NCBI RefSeq assembly: GCF_030811855.1
Contig: NZ_JAUSRN010000014.1
Span: 112,103 to 176,102, forward strand
Direction: 5' to 3'
DNA: 64,000 nt
From: Variovorax paradoxus
GTDB lineage: Bacteria > Pseudomonadota > Gammaproteobacteria > Burkholderiales > Burkholderiaceae_C
This document shows positions 61,295 to 64,000 of the stretch, piece by piece. The position numbers and the translations under genes were made by a program. Each line of letters begins with the position of its first letter. Position 1 is the stretch's first letter. The notes under the pieces were generated by a model, which was given only the letters and a program-made list of their open reading frames with translations, was not told the origin of the DNA and searched no databases.

Positions 61295-63454
61295 ATGAAA
61301 AAACAAATCCACGCTCCCTCACGTCCGCTGTCACCCATCTCGCATGCAGTGGCTGCCGCCCTCCTTCTGGCCGCCACCGGGGCGCATGCCCAGCAGCAAA
61401 CAGAGCTACCCGCCATCACGGTGAACGAAAGCAATGCGGCCCCGCAAGCCGAGGTGAGCGGCTTCGGCGATGTGCCCCTGCGCGAACTGCCGCTGTCGGC
61501 CACGGTGATCGGTGGCACGCAGCTTCGCGAGAGCGGCGCACGACGCCTCGCGGACCTCACGCAGTTCGACTCCTCCGTGACCGATGCCTACAACTCAGCT
61601 GGGTATTGGGACTACCTCACGGTGCGCGGCTTCGTGCTGGACAACCGCTTCAACTACCGGCGCGAAGGTTTGCCGATCAGCGCCGAAACGTCGATCCCAC
61701 TCGACAACAAGGAACGCATCGAGATATTGCGCGGCACCAGCGGCATCCAGGCCGGCACCAGTGCGCCGGGCGGACTGGTCAACTACGTCGTCAAGCGGCC
61801 GACCGAGCAGGACCTGCGCACGCTGCGCCTGGAAACCACCAGCCGCGGCAGCGTGCTCGGCGCGTTCGATCTCGGCGGGCGCTTCGGCGCGAACCGCGAG
61901 TTCGGATATCGGCTCAATGTGGCGAACGAAAACCTCAAGCCACTCACGCATAACCTCGACGGCAACCGCAACCTGTTTTCGCTGGCGGCCGATTGGCGCA
62001 TCACGCGCGATTCGGTGCTTGAGTTCGAGATCGAACGCAGCCACAAGACGCAGCCAAGCCAGAACGGTTTCAGTCTGCTGGGCAACACGCTGCCCGCGCC
62101 TGTCGATCCGAAGATCAACCTCAACAACCAGCCGTGGTCGCAACCCTCGGAGTTCAACGCGCTGACCGGCAGCGTGCGCTTCAGCCAGGCGCTCAATGCC
62201 GACTGGCGCTGGAGCGCGCAGATCGGCCAGCAGCGGCTCAAGACCGATGACCGCCTGGCCTATGCATTCGGCTGCGGCGCCGAAGGCAACTACGACCGCT
62301 ACTGCTCCGATGGCACCTTCGACTTCTACGACTTTCGCAGCGAGAACGAGCGGCGCACCCAAACCGCCGGCAGCCTGAACCTCAAGGGCAACGTGATGAC
62401 CGGCAGCGTGAAGCACGAGCTGGGCTTCGGCCTGCTCGCGAGCCGCGTGCGCAACCGCTTCCAGGACCAAGCCTACAACTACGTCGGCACCGGCAACGTG
62501 TGGGCCACGGCCGTGGTTCCGCCGGACCCCACGCTGACGGACGCCAACACCAACCGCGACGAGCGCTCGACCGAGCTCACGGTGCAGGACGCGATCCGCT
62601 GGAACAGCCGCTTCACCACCTGGCTTGGCGTGCGCCATACGCGGCTGGACCGCGACAGCATCCGCACCGACGGCACCCGGCCCACGGGCTACAAGGACGG
62701 CATTACCACGCCATGGGTTGCGGCGAGCTATGCCATCCAACCCGGGCTCCTGGCCTATGCAAGCTGGGGCAAGGGCGTCGAATCGCAGGTGGTTCCGAAC
62801 AAGAGTTCGCAATACACCAACGCCGGCGAGGCGCTGCCCGCACTGACCTCGCGCCAATGGGAAATCGGGCTCAAGGGCGGAAGCGAAACCTTCGGCTGGC
62901 AGCTCGCGTATTTCGACATCAAGCGACCCATGACGAACCTCGATGCCTGCAACCGGCTCGGCACCACGCCGTGCGACGCAGGCTACGACGGCAGCGCGGT
63001 GCACCGCGGAGTCGAAGCGGGTGCGCAATGGAACTCGGGGCCGTGGCGCCTTGGCGGCAGCGTCACGCTGATCGATGCCAAGCGCCGCGGCAGCATCGCC
63101 GAGCCCGCGACCAATGGCCAGTCGCCCACCAACGTGCCCAAGCAGGTGCTGCGCGCGCAGGCCGGCTATCGCGTGGCCTCCGTGCCGGGTCTCGAACTGC
63201 TGGGGCAGCTGTCCCACGAAGGCCGGCGCAACGTGCTGCCCGACGGGTCTATCGCCCTGCCCTCATGGACACGTGTCGATGCGGTGCTGCGCTACGACAC
63301 CAAGATGCGCGCCGTGCAGACCAGCTGGAGCCTGGCCGTCGACAACCTGTTCGACCGCCGCTACTGGAAGGAATCGCCCTACCAGTTCGGCCACGTGTAT
63401 CTCTTTCCGGGCGCGCCGCGCACGCTGCGCCTCGGGCTGAGCGTGTCGCTCTGA
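61295..63454 (+). CDS. TonB-dependent receptor in the thiamine operon
   Basis: A 719-aa outer-membrane receptor. The signal peptide covers residues 1-32 (LLLAATGAHAQ), then comes a TonB-box-like ELPAITVNE, a plug domain (residues 45-170: LRGTSGIQAGTSAPGGLVNYVVKRP) and a 22-strand-type barrel. It ends RLGLSVSL rather than in the more usual aromatic residue. Sequence resembles siderophore receptors. Its 10-bp spacing from thiE suggests a thiamine-related ligand (inference). Confidence 0.88.
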   Translation: MKKQIHAPSRPLSPISHAVAAALLLAATGAHAQQQTELPAITVNESNAAPQAEVSGFGDVPLRELPLSATVIGGTQLRESGARRLADLTQFDSSVTDAYNSAGYWDYLTVRGFVLDNRFNYRREGLPISAETSIPLDNKERIEILRGTSGIQAGTSAPGGLVNYVVKRPTEQDLRTLRLETTSRGSVLGAFDLGGRFGANREFGYRLNVANENLKPLTHNLDGNRNLFSLAADWRITRDSVLEFEIERSHKTQPSQNGFSLLGNTLPAPVDPKINLNNQPWSQPSEFNALTGSVRFSQALNADWRWSAQIGQQRLKTDDRLAYAFGCGAEGNYDRYCSDGTFDFYDFRSENERRTQTAGSLNLKGNVMTGSVKHELGFGLLASRVRNRFQDQAYNYVGTGNVWATAVVPPDPTLTDANTNRDERSTELTVQDAIRWNSRFTTWLGVRHTRLDRDSIRTDGTRPTGYKDGITTPWVAASYAIQPGLLAYASWGKGVESQVVPNKSSQYTNAGEALPALTSRQWEIGLKGGSETFGWQLAYFDIKRPMTNLDACNRLGTTPCDAGYDGSAVHRGVEAGAQWNSGPWRLGGSVTLIDAKRRGSIAEPATNGQSPTNVPKQVLRAQAGYRVASVPGLELLGQLSHEGRRNVLPDGSIALPSWTRVDAVLRYDTKMRAVQTSWSLAVDNLFDRRYWKESPYQFGHVYLFPGAPRTLRLGLSVSL

Positions 63455-63528
63455 ATGCGAGCTCCAAAAAATTTTCAGAAATTTATTGCGGTCACATGGG
63501 TGCACTCGAAAGGCCCAAAAAATCACGC

Positions 63529-63534
63529 TATAAT
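63529..63534 (+). promoter_or_regulatory. -10 box of the tRNA-Asn gene
   Basis: A perfect TATAAT lies 12 bp before the tRNA 5' end. The -35 region is poor. It is the only strong consensus -10 seen between the receptor gene and the tRNA. Confidence 0.6.
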
Positions 63535-63545
63535 CTGAGGCTTGT

Positions 63546-63621
63546 TCCTCGATAGCTCAGTCGGTAGAGCGCCGGACTGTTAATCCGTAGGTCCCTGGTT
63601 CGAGCCCAGGTCGAGGAGCCA
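63546..63621 (+). tRNA. tRNA-Asn (anticodon GTT)
   Basis: A 76-nt cloverleaf with encoded CCA. The acceptor stem is TCCTCGA paired with TCGAGGA, discriminator G. The D arm is GCTCAGTCGGTAGAGC, the anticodon loop CTGTTAA with GTT at 63579-63581, and the T arm contains GGTTCGAGCC. All stems pair well. Confidence 0.98.
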
Positions 63622-63643
63622 AAATAAGCCGCAAGGCCTCTGG

Positions 63644-63682
63644 ATGCCCCGCTACTCAAAAGGTTGCGGGGCATTTCCTTTT
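63644..63682 (+). terminator. Terminator between tRNA-Asn and acs
   Basis: ATGCCCCGC and GCGGGGCAT form a 9-bp stem around a 13-nt loop, followed by a T-rich tail on the plus strand (TTCCTTTT). It serves the tRNA and may also end acs transcripts on the other strand. Confidence 0.7.
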
Positions 63683-63709
63683 GGGGGGCGCTCAAGCCCC
63701 CAATTCGCT

Positions 63710-64000
<291 letters not shown>

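Noticed and set aside
61595..63217. A 540-codon open frame opposite the TonB-dependent receptor
   Set aside because: It is an antisense shadow with no motif, while the receptor is well supported.

Overview
The window looks like chromosomal DNA of a high-GC betaproteobacterium of the Comamonadaceae, most likely Variovorax or a close relative. The basis is the gene order ligA-zipA-smc, the ferredoxin/FNR pair beside a cys operon, the nitrite/sulfite-reductase-type CysI followed by a DUF934 protein, a TPP riboswitch ahead of cytX, and GC-rich intergenic hairpin elements of a kind I associate with Comamonadaceae. The genus is an inference from protein and intergenic style, not from rRNA. I see no insertion sequence, prophage, CRISPR array or rRNA.

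Layout. 1-4.8 kb: the ligA 5' end, zipA and smc (minus strand). 4.9-8.1 kb: a lipoprotein, a hipBA toxin-antitoxin pair with a duplicated palindromic operator, and a ParA-like ATPase. 8.1-13.9 kb (minus strand): a run of peroxiredoxin, RBBP9-like hydrolase, sulfate-binding protein, cysT, cysW, cysA and dsbB. 14-17.4 kb: a LysR regulator divergent from an azoreductase, an FMN reductase and a PanE-like reductase. 17.5-19.9 kb: a flavin-dependent-halogenase-like protein and an EpsC-type serine acetyltransferase. 20-28.6 kb (minus strand): an extended sulfonate locus, read as sbp2, ssuE, a 44-aa membrane peptide, ssuA2, a 49-aa coupled frame, ssuD, ssuC, ssuA, ssuB, metY and ssuF.

28.7-37.6 kb: yggX-mnmC, a transglutaminase-like protein, a lipoprotein hydrolase, periplasmic MsrA, class I aldolase, and a DAO-type oxidoreductase divergent from a LysR regulator. 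37.7-47.1 kb: a coherent peptide-scavenging operon (RpiR regulator, isoaspartyl peptidase, GsiABCD-type ABC importer, P1/DmpA aminopeptidase, DppA D-aminopeptidase). 47.2-54 kb: sulfate reduction (cysI, DUF934, cysH, cysD, cysN), then ferredoxin and ferredoxin-NADP reductase. 54-55.5 kb: a DUF1326/DUF2182 pair. 55.7-63.5 kb: thiamine genes, with a TPP riboswitch and cytX, convergent thiD, then thiO-thiS-thiG-thiE and a TonB-dependent receptor. The window ends with tRNA-Asn and the 3' end of acs.

Functional theme. About half the window concerns sulfur. Sulfate or sulfonates are imported (CysTWA/Sbp, SsuABC) and desulfonated (SsuDE) or activated and reduced (CysDNHI). The sulfur is then fixed through O-acetylserine (EpsC) or O-acetylhomoserine (MetY). 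Thiamine synthesis is a downstream user of reduced sulfur. The observations I consider most worth checking are the 44-aa membrane peptide in the ssu locus, the extra helix and possible switching platform of the TPP riboswitch, the TonB receptor in the thi operon, the cluster-less CysH with no APS kinase nearby, the halogenase-like flavoprotein, the peptide-scavenging operon, the hipBA double operator at an SD-less GTG, and the DUF1326/DUF2182 pair.
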